Part shown: piece by piece, positions 29,784 through 38,686 of the stretch
Position numbering within the stretch: the first letter of the stretch is position 1
Layout: each line of letters begins with the position of its first letter
NCBI GenBank assembly: GCA_023382575.1
Contig: JAHDWC010000012.1
Location: forward strand, 1-40,776
DNA: 40,776 bases
Direction of reading: 5' to 3'
From: Anaerolineales bacterium
GTDB lineage: Bacteria; Chloroflexota; Anaerolineae; Anaerolineales; Villigracilaceae
Position numbers and translations under genes: made by a program
The notes under the pieces: model-generated
Told to the model about the DNA's origin: nothing
The model's input: only the letters and a program-made list of their open reading frames with translations
The model's database searches: none

Positions 29784-30449
29784 ATGCCCAAGAAAATCCT
29801 TCTCGTCGATGACGAACCTGAAATCCTTGAGATCAGCCGTGACTATCTCAAAGCCTCCGCATTTGACGTGGTGACTGCACGCGATGGTGTGCAAGGGCTT
29901 GCGGCGGCTCGGCGCGAAAAGCCGGACCTGATCGTCATGGACCTGATGATGCCTGAAATGGACGGTCTCGACCTGTGCCGGGAAATTCGCCGCGAGAGCA
30001 ATGTGCCCATCATCATGCTCACCGCACGCGTGGAAGAGACGGATAAACTCATCGGGCTTGAGATCGGCGCTGACGATTACATCACTAAACCGTTCAGTCC
30101 GCGCGAGTTGGTGGCGCGGGTCAAGGTGGTGTTGCGCCGTGTCGGCGGTGACTCGGCGGCGGAAGTTATCCGCGTGGAAAACGTTTCACTGGATAGAACC
30201 CATTTCGAAGTCCAGATAAAGAAGCGCACGGTGCAACTCACGCCCACCGAATTTGAAATCATGGCAACGCTCATGAGTCAACCGGGTCGCATTTTTTCCC
30301 GCACTCAATTGCTTAATGCCGCACATGGCGTTGCATTCGAGAGTTATGAACGCGCCATCGACTCGCACATCCGCAACCTGCGCCGCAAACTGGAGCCGGA
30401 CGAGCTCATCATTACCGTTCACGGCGTTGGCTATAAATTTGAGGCATAG
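29784..30449 (+). CDS. OmpR-family response regulator
   Basis: A 221-residue regulator. The receiver domain has acidic pocket DD (9-10), phosphoacceptor Asp53 (IVMDLMMPEMDG), LTA, and Lys in ITKPFSPREL. The C-terminal OmpR/PhoB winged helix is at about 125-220 (QLTPTEFEIMATLM, DSHIRNLRRKL, VHGVGYKFE). It is followed 2 nt later by a histidine kinase and preceded by the exporter genes, so it probably controls that exporter. Confidence 0.95.
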   Translation: MPKKILLVDDEPEILEISRDYLKASAFDVVTARDGVQGLAAARREKPDLIVMDLMMPEMDGLDLCREIRRESNVPIIMLTARVEETDKLIGLEIGADDYITKPFSPRELVARVKVVLRRVGGDSAAEVIRVENVSLDRTHFEVQIKKRTVQLTPTEFEIMATLMSQPGRIFSRTQLLNAAHGVAFESYERAIDSHIRNLRRKLEPDELIITVHGVGYKFEA

Positions 30450-30451
30450 AG

Positions 30452-31798
30452 ATGCATTCATCCACTCATGAAATTCGTCAGCGTTTGTTGATCCTCCTGT
30501 TGCGAGCGTTCGTCATCGTTTTGTTTTTATCGTTCCTGTTCTTTACGCTCATCATCGGATATTTTCTAACATCATCATCGACCCCCATTCCGTTCCCGTT
30601 CGTTAGCACGCTTGAAGGGTATTACCTAGCCAGGGGAAATTGGGATGGGGTTGAATCGGTCTTCACTTCGGTGAATGGGCTGGATGAGATGAGCACGTTG
30701 ATGCTCGATAAAGATCATCGCATAATTCTAGACCGGAGACATGCTGCCGTTTCTGAGACTTCATCCACGCCGGTGATTGGTTTTGTTTACGAAATTCAAG
30801 ACAGGGATGTGGTGTTCAACCTTGTAGCGCATGATGAAACGGTTGGATATTTGGTGCTTGCACCCTTCTCGTTCTCGCAGCGTTTTGGAGTAGCACGCGC
30901 CATTATTTTCCCCGTGGGCATTATTTCATTGACTCTGGTGATCTTCCTGGTGATCGTAGCGACATTGCTCATGCGTCGCTTCGTCAACCCGCTGGCGGAT
31001 GTCATCTATGCCGCCCGCGCAGTTACCGAAGGCAAGCTCGATACCCGTATCACAACGGAGGGACCGCAAGACTTGCGCCGTCTCTCGGAAAGCTTCAACG
31101 AGATGGCGGCTTCTCTCGAACGCAGTGACCGTGAACGCCGTGACATGCTTGCTGATGTGGCTCACGAATTGCGGACGCCGCTCTCCGTCATTCGCGGACG
31201 CCTCGAAGGCATCGTGGATGGGATCTATGCTGAGAACGGCTCGCAGGTCTCCCTTGCACTCGAACAGACGTATGTGCTTGAACGGTTGGTGGATGACCTG
31301 CGTCTGCTCACTCTGGCTGAGACCCGTCAACTGCCATTCGATAAAAAGCAGGTGAATATTGGCGAATTGATCGAGCGGGTTTTGGTCTTGTTCTCTGCCG
31401 AAGCAGAAGAGAAAAATATCTCATTATCCTTCCCGCAGAAGAATGGCGATCTCTCTGCGAGCGTTGACCCTCAGCGTTTCGAACAGGTGATGAGCAACTT
31501 GGTTGGGAATGCCTTGCGCTATGTCTCTGATGGGGGAAGGATATGGGTTACAGCGGATGAAACCGCACAAGGTTTGTGCATTACCGTCAACGACAATGGT
31601 AAGGGAATCCCAGATGAAGACCTGCCATTTATCTTTGACCGCTTCTGGCGCAAAGATAAATCCCGTTCACGAACTTCAGGCGGAACGGGATTGGGTTTGG
31701 CAATTTCCAGGCAGTTGATCGAAGCCCAGGGCGGAGTCATTGAAGCGCGGAATTTGCCCGAGGGTGGCTTGCAGGTGATGATCTCGTTGAGGCGTTAA
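30452..31798 (+). CDS. Sensor histidine kinase
   Basis: A 448-residue membrane kinase. TM1 lies at about 15-42, an extracytoplasmic sensor of about 100 residues follows, and TM2 at about 150-175. A HAMP linker follows (MRRFVNPLADVIYAARAVTE). HisKA has His238 in LADVAHELRTPLS. HATPase has NLVGNALRYV (N box), DNGKGIPDEDLPFIFDRFWR (G1/F) and GGTGLGLAIS (G2). It is the partner of the response regulator 2 nt upstream. Together with the MacA/MacB-type genes it forms an efflux-and-sensing unit; the signal may be the transported compound itself. Confidence 0.95.
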   Translation: MHSSTHEIRQRLLILLLRAFVIVLFLSFLFFTLIIGYFLTSSSTPIPFPFVSTLEGYYLARGNWDGVESVFTSVNGLDEMSTLMLDKDHRIILDRRHAAVSETSSTPVIGFVYEIQDRDVVFNLVAHDETVGYLVLAPFSFSQRFGVARAIIFPVGIISLTLVIFLVIVATLLMRRFVNPLADVIYAARAVTEGKLDTRITTEGPQDLRRLSESFNEMAASLERSDRERRDMLADVAHELRTPLSVIRGRLEGIVDGIYAENGSQVSLALEQTYVLERLVDDLRLLTLAETRQLPFDKKQVNIGELIERVLVLFSAEAEEKNISLSFPQKNGDLSASVDPQRFEQVMSNLVGNALRYVSDGGRIWVTADETAQGLCITVNDNGKGIPDEDLPFIFDRFWRKDKSRSRTSGGTGLGLAISRQLIEAQGGVIEARNLPEGGLQVMISLRR

Positions 31799-31842
31799 GT
31801 CTCAGGGTGATTGAATCGAATACGTTTGAATTAACACTCCAA

Positions 31843-32235
31843 TTATTCGCTCAAGATCGCTGTGACTTCGATCTCCACCAGCAGTTCCGGGCTGATGAGT
31901 CCTTTCACTTCGATCATGGAAGCAGCCGGCTTGATCGTACGGAAGACTTCACCATGCGCTCTGCCGATCTCTTCCCATTTGGAAATATCGGTGACGAACA
32001 TGCGTGTGCGGACAATATCCTTTAGCGATGCGCCCGCTGCTGTCAGCGCCTTCTCGATCTTGGCAAGGATGAATCTGGTTTGTTCATAGGCATCGTTTAA
32101 GCCAACCACATTCCCCTGCTCATCCACGGCAGTTGTTCCGGCGACTTCAACTGTGCTCCCAACTCTCACGGCGCGGGAGTAGCCGACGATATCCTCCCAT
32201 TTTGCACCTGATGAAATATTCATGCGTTTTTGCAT
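31843..32235 (-). CDS. RidA-family enamine/imine deaminase
   Basis: A 130-residue YjgF/YER057c/UK114 fold protein. YSRAVRVGSTVEVAGTTAVD near the start, DIVRTRMFVTDISKWEEIG (with the family's conserved Arg region) and a C-terminal VEIEVTAI strand are typical. RidA members hydrolyse reactive 2-aminoacrylate; other subfamilies differ. The ATG at 32235 is 1 nt past the stop of the Kef-type gene, and GGAG lies at a long spacing within that gene's last codons; an ATG at 32223 is an alternative. Confidence 0.88.
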   Translation of the reverse strand: MQKRMNISSGAKWEDIVGYSRAVRVGSTVEVAGTTAVDEQGNVVGLNDAYEQTRFILAKIEKALTAAGASLKDIVRTRMFVTDISKWEEIGRAHGEVFRTIKPAASMIEVKGLISPELLVEIEVTAILSE

Positions 32236-32236
32236 G

Positions 32237-34255
32237 TTATGAATTCTCCATTTCTTTATCCATTGATTGATTATGTAGTAATTCTTCGACAGCTGCGATC
32301 TGTTCTTCATCACCGATGAAGCCAACGCGGTCATTCGCCTCAAACACCGTGTGAGATTTTGGGTTTGCCATGGCTTCGTTCTCGCGCAATATCGCCACGA
32401 TGGAGGCGCCTGTCCGTGCGCGCAGGTTGGCTTCGGCGAGCGTCTGCCCAATGAGCGGACTGCCCGGCAGCAACGTCAGCCAGGTGACCTCTATATTTTT
32501 GGTAGCATGGATCAGGTCATGTAAGAAGCGATGTTCTTCTTTCGTATTGATCTGCATGTCATAGTGATCGTGGCGGACGGCATCCATATAGCGGATAATT
32601 TCCTGTAGTGGGAAATCCAGTTTTAATAAAGTGTGACGGACGATTTCCAATCCGCCTTCGAGTTCGGGGTGGATGACATCCTGTGCGCCAAGTTCTGCAA
32701 GATGTTCGATGCCCGCTTCGGTGGTGGCGCGCGCAATGATGGGCAGTTCTGGCGCAATATCGCGTGCGGCGGCAACCACCAATCCGCTGGCAGCTTCGTC
32801 GGGTCCTGCCACCACGAGCGCACGCGCACGCTCCAGCCCGGCATGTGTCAATACCTCCGAGTTGGAGGCGTCGCCATATAGGTTGGGAATGCCGCGCTGA
32901 TTGAGTTCATCGATACGTTCTGCATCGGAATCGATCACCAGGTGGGGGATGGACATCTGTCCGAGCAGATTCGAGATATGACGCCCGACTCGTCCGTAAC
33001 CGATGATTGCCACATGCCCCTCGACCTTTTTCTCCGCTGGCAGCGGACTGGGATGATGACGGTCTAACAGCCGCCATAAAGCCGGAATCTTGCGCAACCA
33101 TTTTTCGGCGGGAGTGATGAGGCGGAACATCATGGGGTTGACGGTGATGGAGAGCAGCGATCCCGCCAGAATGAGCGAGTACTGATCCTGATTCAAAATA
33201 CCCAAACTGACTCCCGATTGGCCAAGAATGAAAGAGAATTCGCCGATCTGACTCAAGCCTGCGGCGACGACCAAGGCCGTGCGTCCTTGCCAGGGGAAGA
33301 TCGAGCCAAGCATTAATGTGATGAGGGTTTTTCCAATAACGATCAGCAGGGTGAGAAAAATCACATAGTGAATATTGTTGAAAAGATAAATTGGATTGAC
33401 CAACATACCAATGGAGACGAAAAACAAGACGGCAAACGCCTCACGGAAGGGGAAGACATCTGCGCCGACCTGATGACTGAGCGGCGATTCGCTGACGACG
33501 ACGCCTGCCACAAATGCACCCAACGCAAAGGAGACGCCGAACAATTCCGCGGCGGCAAGTGCTGTCCCAAGGGTGATGGCGAGAATGGCAAGGATGAATA
33601 ACTCACGCGAGCGGGTGTGGGCAATGCGCAACAGAATCCACGGGATGAGGCGCTTGCCGACGAAGAACAGTAATAAAACAAAAGCGCTTGCTTTGACCAG
33701 AGTTAATGCAAGCGCCTGCCAATCAAATGGTCCGTTGATGTGTGCCAATGTCGGCATGAGGACGAGGATCAGGACAGTGGCGAGGTCTTCCAGCACCAGC
33801 CAGCCTACGGCGGCTTGTCCATGGGGTGTGCTGAGCAAGCCATTGTCCATTAAACCGCGCAGCAGGACGACTGTACTTGCGATGGAGATGGCAAGTCCCA
33901 GCACAATGCCGGCAGAGGGTGTCCAACCCCAGAGTTGACTCAGCCCAAATGCCAGTAACGTGGCGAAGGTCATTTGTCCCAGCGCGCCTGGGATGGCAAT
34001 GGAGCGAACTTTCCATAAGTCGTTGAGCGAGAAGTGAAGCCCCACTCCAAACATCAAGAAAATAACGCCCAATTCTGCAAGCTGGCTGATGGTTCCTGTG
34101 TCTCCAACAAAGCCAGGCGTGAATGGGCCAATGGCAATCCCCGCCAGCAGATACCCGACAATCGTCGGCAACCCGATGCGACGTGCAACCACCCCGCCGA
34201 TAAAAGCCACCACCAACGCAACCACAATGTTGATGATCAATGTAATTTCGTGCAT
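32237..34255 (-). CDS. Kef-type cation:proton antiporter with TrkA domains
   Basis: A 672-residue protein. The N-terminal Na+/H+-exchanger domain has about 12 helices (residues 1-385; IGLPTIVGYLLAGIAIGPFT, GVSFALGAFVAGVVV). A TrkA-N nucleotide-binding domain follows (HVAIIGYGRVGRHISNLL), then TrkA-C (about 580-665, LPGSPLIGQTLAEANLRART). This resembles KefB/KefC or YbaL: potassium or sodium efflux coupled to proton entry, gated by a dinucleotide or other ligand. GGAGG precedes the ATG. RidA follows at once on the same strand. Confidence 0.93.
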   Translation of the reverse strand: MHEITLIINIVVALVVAFIGGVVARRIGLPTIVGYLLAGIAIGPFTPGFVGDTGTISQLAELGVIFLMFGVGLHFSLNDLWKVRSIAIPGALGQMTFATLLAFGLSQLWGWTPSAGIVLGLAISIASTVVLLRGLMDNGLLSTPHGQAAVGWLVLEDLATVLILVLMPTLAHINGPFDWQALALTLVKASAFVLLLFFVGKRLIPWILLRIAHTRSRELFILAILAITLGTALAAAELFGVSFALGAFVAGVVVSESPLSHQVGADVFPFREAFAVLFFVSIGMLVNPIYLFNNIHYVIFLTLLIVIGKTLITLMLGSIFPWQGRTALVVAAGLSQIGEFSFILGQSGVSLGILNQDQYSLILAGSLLSITVNPMMFRLITPAEKWLRKIPALWRLLDRHHPSPLPAEKKVEGHVAIIGYGRVGRHISNLLGQMSIPHLVIDSDAERIDELNQRGIPNLYGDASNSEVLTHAGLERARALVVAGPDEAASGLVVAAARDIAPELPIIARATTEAGIEHLAELGAQDVIHPELEGGLEIVRHTLLKLDFPLQEIIRYMDAVRHDHYDMQINTKEEHRFLHDLIHATKNIEVTWLTLLPGSPLIGQTLAEANLRARTGASIVAILRENEAMANPKSHTVFEANDRVGFIGDEEQIAAVEELLHNQSMDKEMENS

Positions 34256-34310
34256 AATTCCTCCAGTACTCTATTAAGTTAGCTCTCGTATCAATAAATT
34301 CATTTTACAC

Positions 34311-34347
34311 AAAAAATTCCGCATCCCTTCTGAGAATGCGGAATTTT
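34311..34347 (-). terminator. Terminator of the liv operon
   Basis: On the minus strand AAAATTCCGCAT pairs perfectly with ATGCGGAATTTT around an 11-nt loop and continues as T's. It lies about 55 nt past the livF stop. Confidence 0.9.
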
Positions 34348-34402
34348 AATAAAAGATTATCCTTACGGGCGGGATTTTGAGACGCTTCGTTCTCGCTGAG
34401 AG

Positions 34403-35113
34403 TTAATGTCCGCCAAGATAAGCTTCGATGACGCTCGAATCTTGCAGCAAGTCGTCGCCGGTACCTTGCATAACGATCTTGCCGGTTTCCAGCACATAGG
34501 CGCGGTCTGCAATTGCCAGCGCCATTTGAGCATTTTGCTCCACCAAAAGAATACTTGTGCCTTGTTCGTTGATATCTTGAATGATGTCGAAGATCTGTTC
34601 CACCAACAACGGGGAAAGTCCCATCGAAGGCTCATCCAGCAGCAGCAGGGAAGGATGCGCCATCAGTCCGCGCCCGATTGCCAGCATTTGCTGTTCGCCG
34701 CCGGAGAGCGTTCCACCGAGTTGGTTGCGGCGTTCTTTCAAACGTGGAAAACGCTCGAAAACGGATTCCATGTCACGGTTAATCGCAGCGCGGTCAGCGT
34801 GAATGTAAGCGCCCATCTCCAAATTTTCGGTGACGGTCATGCGCGGGAAAATTTTGCGTCCCTCCGGCACATGGATCACGCCCTTGCGGACGATGTCCTG
34901 CGGCGGAACTTCCTCAAGCACCTGGCCTTCGAACGTCACCGAGCCTTCACGCGGACGCAGCAGCCCTGAAATGGTCTTCAATACCGTGGATTTGCCTGCT
35001 CCATTTGCGCCGATCAACGCGACTACTTCGCCTTTGTCGAGATGAAAGCTCACGCCCTTGAGGGCGTGAATAGCTCCGTAATAAACTTGTAAATTTTCAA
35101 CGTGTAGCATCAT
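34403..35113 (-). CDS. livF: Branched-chain amino acid ABC transporter ATPase LivF
   Basis: A 236-residue ATPase: Walker A GANGAGKST (35-43), signature LSGGEQQMLAIGRGLMAHP, Walker B LLLLDEPSMGLSP, H-loop ILLVEQNAQMAL. The DEPSMGLSPLLV and VEQNA forms are typical of LivF. It pairs with LivG under the LivHM channel. The start overlaps livG by 17 nt; two ATG codons in tandem (35113 and 35110) are possible. Confidence 0.95.
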   Translation of the reverse strand: MMLHVENLQVYYGAIHALKGVSFHLDKGEVVALIGANGAGKSTVLKTISGLLRPREGSVTFEGQVLEEVPPQDIVRKGVIHVPEGRKIFPRMTVTENLEMGAYIHADRAAINRDMESVFERFPRLKERRNQLGGTLSGGEQQMLAIGRGLMAHPSLLLLDEPSMGLSPLLVEQIFDIIQDINEQGTSILLVEQNAQMALAIADRAYVLETGKIVMQGTGDDLLQDSSVIEAYLGGH

Positions 35114-35921
35114 GGCGCTGCTTCTTTCGTAATTGATATTTCTTCGTCAGGCTGGTCACGTCAGGACCGAGATACGCCTCGATCACGCGCTGATTGGACT
35201 GGATTTCTTTGGGCTTGCCTTCGGCGATCTTCGTGCCATAGTCCAGTACACTGATCTGGTCGGAGATGCCCATGACCACGCGCATGTCGTGTTCGATCAA
35301 CAAGATGGTGATGCCCAACTCATCGCGCAAGTTGCGGATGAAGTGAGTCATGGTGTCGGTCTCCTGCGGATTCATTCCAGCAGTTGGCTCATCGAGCAAA
35401 AGCAGGCGCGGTTTGCTGGCCAGCGCGCGCGCGATCTCCAGCCGACGCTGTGCCCCATAGGGCAGGTTGCGCGCAAGCGTATCGCCCAGCCCTTCCAAGC
35501 CGACAAATTTCAACAGGCGGCGAGCTTCTTCAATGGCTTGCTTCGCTTCGTCCCGCTCGCGGCGCGTGGAAAGGATCGCATCCACCCAGTTCGCTTTGAA
35601 GCGCGGATACTGCCCGACGATCACATTCTCGATGGCGGTCATATCGCCGAACAGGCGGATATTCTGATAAGTGCGAGCAATGCCCATATCTGCAACTTTG
35701 TATGTTGGCTGTCCTTGAATCGCGTTACCAAAGAATTCGATCTGTCCCTGCTCGGGCACATAATATCCTGAAATGCAATTGAAGAGCGTGGTCTTGCCTG
35801 CGCCGTTCGGTCCGATGATGCTGGCGATGGCATGTTCAGGCACAACCACATCAACGGTATTGACGGCCGTCAACCCGCCGAAAATTTTGGAGACTTGTTT
35901 GGTTTCGATGCAGGTGGTCAT
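35097..35921 (-). CDS. livG: Branched-chain amino acid ABC transporter ATPase LivG
   Basis: A 274-residue ATPase: Walker A GPNGAGKTT (37-45), the LivG-type ADMGIARTYQNIRLFGDMT, a signature region NLPYGAQRRLEIARALA, Walker B LLLLDEPTAGMNP, and ILLIEHDMRVVMGISD. The NLPYGAQRRLE replacement of LSGGQ and the EPTAGMNPQET ending are standard for LivG. It overlaps livM upstream by 4 nt and livF downstream. Confidence 0.95.
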   Translation of the reverse strand: MTTCIETKQVSKIFGGLTAVNTVDVVVPEHAIASIIGPNGAGKTTLFNCISGYYVPEQGQIEFFGNAIQGQPTYKVADMGIARTYQNIRLFGDMTAIENVIVGQYPRFKANWVDAILSTRRERDEAKQAIEEARRLLKFVGLEGLGDTLARNLPYGAQRRLEIARALASKPRLLLLDEPTAGMNPQETDTMTHFIRNLRDELGITILLIEHDMRVVMGISDQISVLDYGTKIAEGKPKEIQSNQRVIEAYLGPDVTSLTKKYQLRKKQRHDATR

Positions 35922-37471
35922 GGTTGCGCCTCCTTGCTCGACGTTTGAGCGGATTTTTCCAACACTGGGCGTTTCGCCGGGAGGAAGCCTTCCGGTCGCA
36001 GGCGCATCATCACGATCAACAACACGCCGAAGATCAGCAGACGATAGTTCTCGGTTTCGCGCAGAATTTCGGGCAAGCCCTTCAAAGCGAACGCGCCGAG
36101 GAACACGCCGGGGATGTTGCCGATGCCGCCCACGATCACCAGACAGATGACGTTGATGGATACCATCAGTGCATGGTCATCAGGTCCCGTGAACTGATTG
36201 CGCGAAGCGAACAACACACCCGCAAGTCCCGCCATTGCCGCACTGAGTGATAACGCCAAAAGTTTCGACGCAAAGGCATTGATGCCCGTGGCGCGCGCCA
36301 CCGTCTCATCGAGATTGATCGCGTACCACGCCTTGCCTGTGCGCGAATTTTGCAATCGATAGGCGATGAACGTCACTACCAGTACGGCAATAATGATGAG
36401 ATACATAAAGTCCACATCTGAGACGAACGACCTACCGAACAAAGTTGGTCCGGCAATATCGCGCACGCCGCGAGGTCCCGCTGTGTATTCAGTCATCAGA
36501 TCGCTCTTGAGCAGAATGCGGACAATCTCCGCAAAGCCAAGCGTCACAATGGCCAAATAATCGCCGCGCAAATTCAAAATGGGCAAGCCGATCAACAAGC
36601 CGGAAATGCCAGCAGCCAAGACGCCCAAGCCCAAGGCGAGCCAAAAGTTCATGGTCAGGTTATGCGGCTCCGGCGCGGTCAGAAGCGCGAAGGTGTACGC
36701 GCCCACCGCAAAGAACGCCACATAGCCGATCACCAATTGTCCCGCCCAGCCGGTGATGATGTTCAACCCCAGCCCAAGGATGATGTAAATTCCAACCGTG
36801 CCAAAAACGTAATTCCAATACCCGCCCCACGTGCGCGGAAGGATAATCAACAACGCGGCAACCAGCAGCCAAAATCCATACCGCGCATATGGGCTGTTTG
36901 TCACCCTGGCAACACCTTCAGAGCGAATGGTTTTGCGGACGGATTCTGTGATGTTGCGCGCGCCGGATTTGACTCCGTCATGCGTGCGCAGGTAGAAGGA
37001 TAAACCCGCCGCAGCCGCCCCGGAAACTGTCAGCACTCCCAGAAGCATTAAACTTCCCGTCAGCGGACTCTGATTCATCAAGAACAGTTTGGTCGATTCG
37101 GGAGAAACCATCGGGAGATATGTGCGTGGGTCAATGGCGTTGGCGTTCAGCGTGCCAAAGATGAACCCGACCACTGCTGAAATCAATCCACTCACTGCTC
37201 CAGCGGATGCACCCGCTGTCAAGGCGCGTTTCAATGTGTCTGGTTCGGTCAGCGAACGTGCCGCGGCAGTAATGCCCGCCCACGCGCCCATCAACACCAT
37301 GAAGATGACAAAAAAGGTCAGCGGGGGAGTGTTGTAAGATGATGATACGCCGAACAATTTTCCCACCAAGCCAGCGCCAGTAACCGTGAACCCGATCAGG
37401 AACATGATCGCGATTACGATCCCAAAGATGACTCCGGTGCGAAGTCCTTTATCCAATGCCGATGATCTCAT
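35918..37471 (-). CDS. livM: Branched-chain amino acid permease LivM with N-terminal extension
   Basis: A 517-residue permease. The conserved LivM core occupies about 200-500 (LNIITGWAGQLVIGYVAFFA, NLRGDYLAIVTLGFAEI, AGLAGVLFASRNQFTGPDD, GGIGNIPGVFLGA). The first 190 residues form an extra membrane region with about four helices and no clear relation to LivM; E. coli LivM also has an N-terminal extension but a shorter one. It overlaps livH by 4 nt and livG by 4 nt. Confidence 0.92.
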   Translation of the reverse strand: MRSSALDKGLRTGVIFGIVIAIMFLIGFTVTGAGLVGKLFGVSSSYNTPPLTFFVIFMVLMGAWAGITAAARSLTEPDTLKRALTAGASAGAVSGLISAVVGFIFGTLNANAIDPRTYLPMVSPESTKLFLMNQSPLTGSLMLLGVLTVSGAAAAGLSFYLRTHDGVKSGARNITESVRKTIRSEGVARVTNSPYARYGFWLLVAALLIILPRTWGGYWNYVFGTVGIYIILGLGLNIITGWAGQLVIGYVAFFAVGAYTFALLTAPEPHNLTMNFWLALGLGVLAAGISGLLIGLPILNLRGDYLAIVTLGFAEIVRILLKSDLMTEYTAGPRGVRDIAGPTLFGRSFVSDVDFMYLIIIAVLVVTFIAYRLQNSRTGKAWYAINLDETVARATGINAFASKLLALSLSAAMAGLAGVLFASRNQFTGPDDHALMVSINVICLVIVGGIGNIPGVFLGAFALKGLPEILRETENYRLLIFGVLLIVMMRLRPEGFLPAKRPVLEKSAQTSSKEAQP

Positions 37472-38574
37472 AATTTTTCCTCGGAAAGTTTCTCGCCCAA
37501 AATACCGGACGGGCGCACGATCAGAACCAGCACCAGGATCGAAAAGGCGATCACGTCCTTAAGTTGAAAATCAATGCCCATGCCGGCGGGACCGATGGCT
37601 TCGATCACGCCCAACAGAATCCCACCCAGCATCGCCCCCGGAATGTTGCCGATGCCGCCCATCACCGCGGCGGTGAACGCCTTGATGCCTGGCAGGAAGC
37701 CCGTGAAGTGATTCACCAATCCCATGTGAATGCTCCACATCACGCCTGCCGCGCCAGCCAAAGCGCCGCTGATGATGAAGGTCTTGCTGACCACATCGTT
37801 CACGTCCACGCCCATGAGGAAAGCAGTATTCTTGTCCTGTGCCACGGCGCGCATGGCGCGTCCTAACTTGGTGCGCTGCACCAGAATGAACAAGCCAATC
37901 ATCAAGAGGGTGGAAAGCACCAATGAGAAGACGCCGGTGTACGAGATCAACACGTCATTTCCACCGACGTTGATGACCCAACCTGCAGCTCGATCCAAGA
38001 CATCGGGGTTGACCACATTCTTGCGTTGCGGACCAAAGAGAAGCATCGCCAGGTTTTGCAAAATGGTCGATGCGCCGATGGCGGTAATCAACAGGATCAA
38101 ACGTGGGGCGTTGCGCAGCGGTCGATAGGCGATTTTTTCAAGGTAGAAACCCGCTGTTGCCGAGATCGTAATTCCCACTACGAACGCCAGCAGGACTGAG
38201 AGGAATGGATTGGCGTTGAGAAAGTTCAGGTCTGGGCTGGCAGTTGTCGGGGCGGGAATGAAGCGCAAAATTTCAAATGTAAAATATCCGCCGAACGCTC
38301 CCAACATCATCACTTCGCCATGCGCGAAATTGATCATGAACATGATGCCGTATACAAGGGTGTAGCCGATGGCAATGAGCGCGTACATGCCCCCCAGGAT
38401 CAATCCAGAAAGACCAAAACGGACCCATGTATCGGCGCCAAAATGCTGCTGAAGAACAACTACGTTGTAAATTCGCCAAAAAAGAAATGCGCTGATGACA
38501 ATTCCTATGGCGGTGCGGATATACCGTTCCAAACGCAGCTTGTTATGTGTGGATGTTGAGATGGGTTTATCCAT
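37468..38574 (-). CDS. livH: Branched-chain amino acid permease LivH
   Basis: A 368-residue permease with about eight helices. The core is typical of LivH: GGMYALIAIGYTLVYGIMFM followed by INFAHGEVMMLGAF, a YRPLRNAPRLILLITAIGAS segment, RAVAQDKNTAFLMGVDVNDV and GGIGNIPGAMLGGILLGVIE. It has about 60 extra residues at the N-terminus, including an additional helix. It lies 112 nt downstream of livK, with a hairpin in the gap, and overlaps livM by 4 nt. Confidence 0.94.
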   Translation of the reverse strand: MDKPISTSTHNKLRLERYIRTAIGIVISAFLFWRIYNVVVLQQHFGADTWVRFGLSGLILGGMYALIAIGYTLVYGIMFMINFAHGEVMMLGAFGGYFTFEILRFIPAPTTASPDLNFLNANPFLSVLLAFVVGITISATAGFYLEKIAYRPLRNAPRLILLITAIGASTILQNLAMLLFGPQRKNVVNPDVLDRAAGWVINVGGNDVLISYTGVFSLVLSTLLMIGLFILVQRTKLGRAMRAVAQDKNTAFLMGVDVNDVVSKTFIISGALAGAAGVMWSIHMGLVNHFTGFLPGIKAFTAAVMGGIGNIPGAMLGGILLGVIEAIGPAGMGIDFQLKDVIAFSILVLVLIVRPSGILGEKLSEEKL

Positions 38575-38603
38575 AAAGTTGTGACGCCTTTTCAGTAATC
38601 AAT

Positions 38604-38635
38604 GGGGATTGCCGCATCATCATACGGCAATCCCC
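38604..38635 (-). promoter_or_regulatory. livK-livH intercistronic hairpin
   Basis: GGGGATTGCCG and CGGCAATCCCC form a perfect 11-bp stem with a 10-nt loop in the gap between livK and livH. No T-run follows on the minus strand, so it is not a simple terminator. It may stabilise the livK mRNA 3' end so that the binding protein is made in excess over the permease. Confidence 0.65.
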
Positions 38636-38686
38636 AAAATAGACCCTTAGCCGTCAGGCAGAAGGGCAAACAATATCGCGGCTGAA

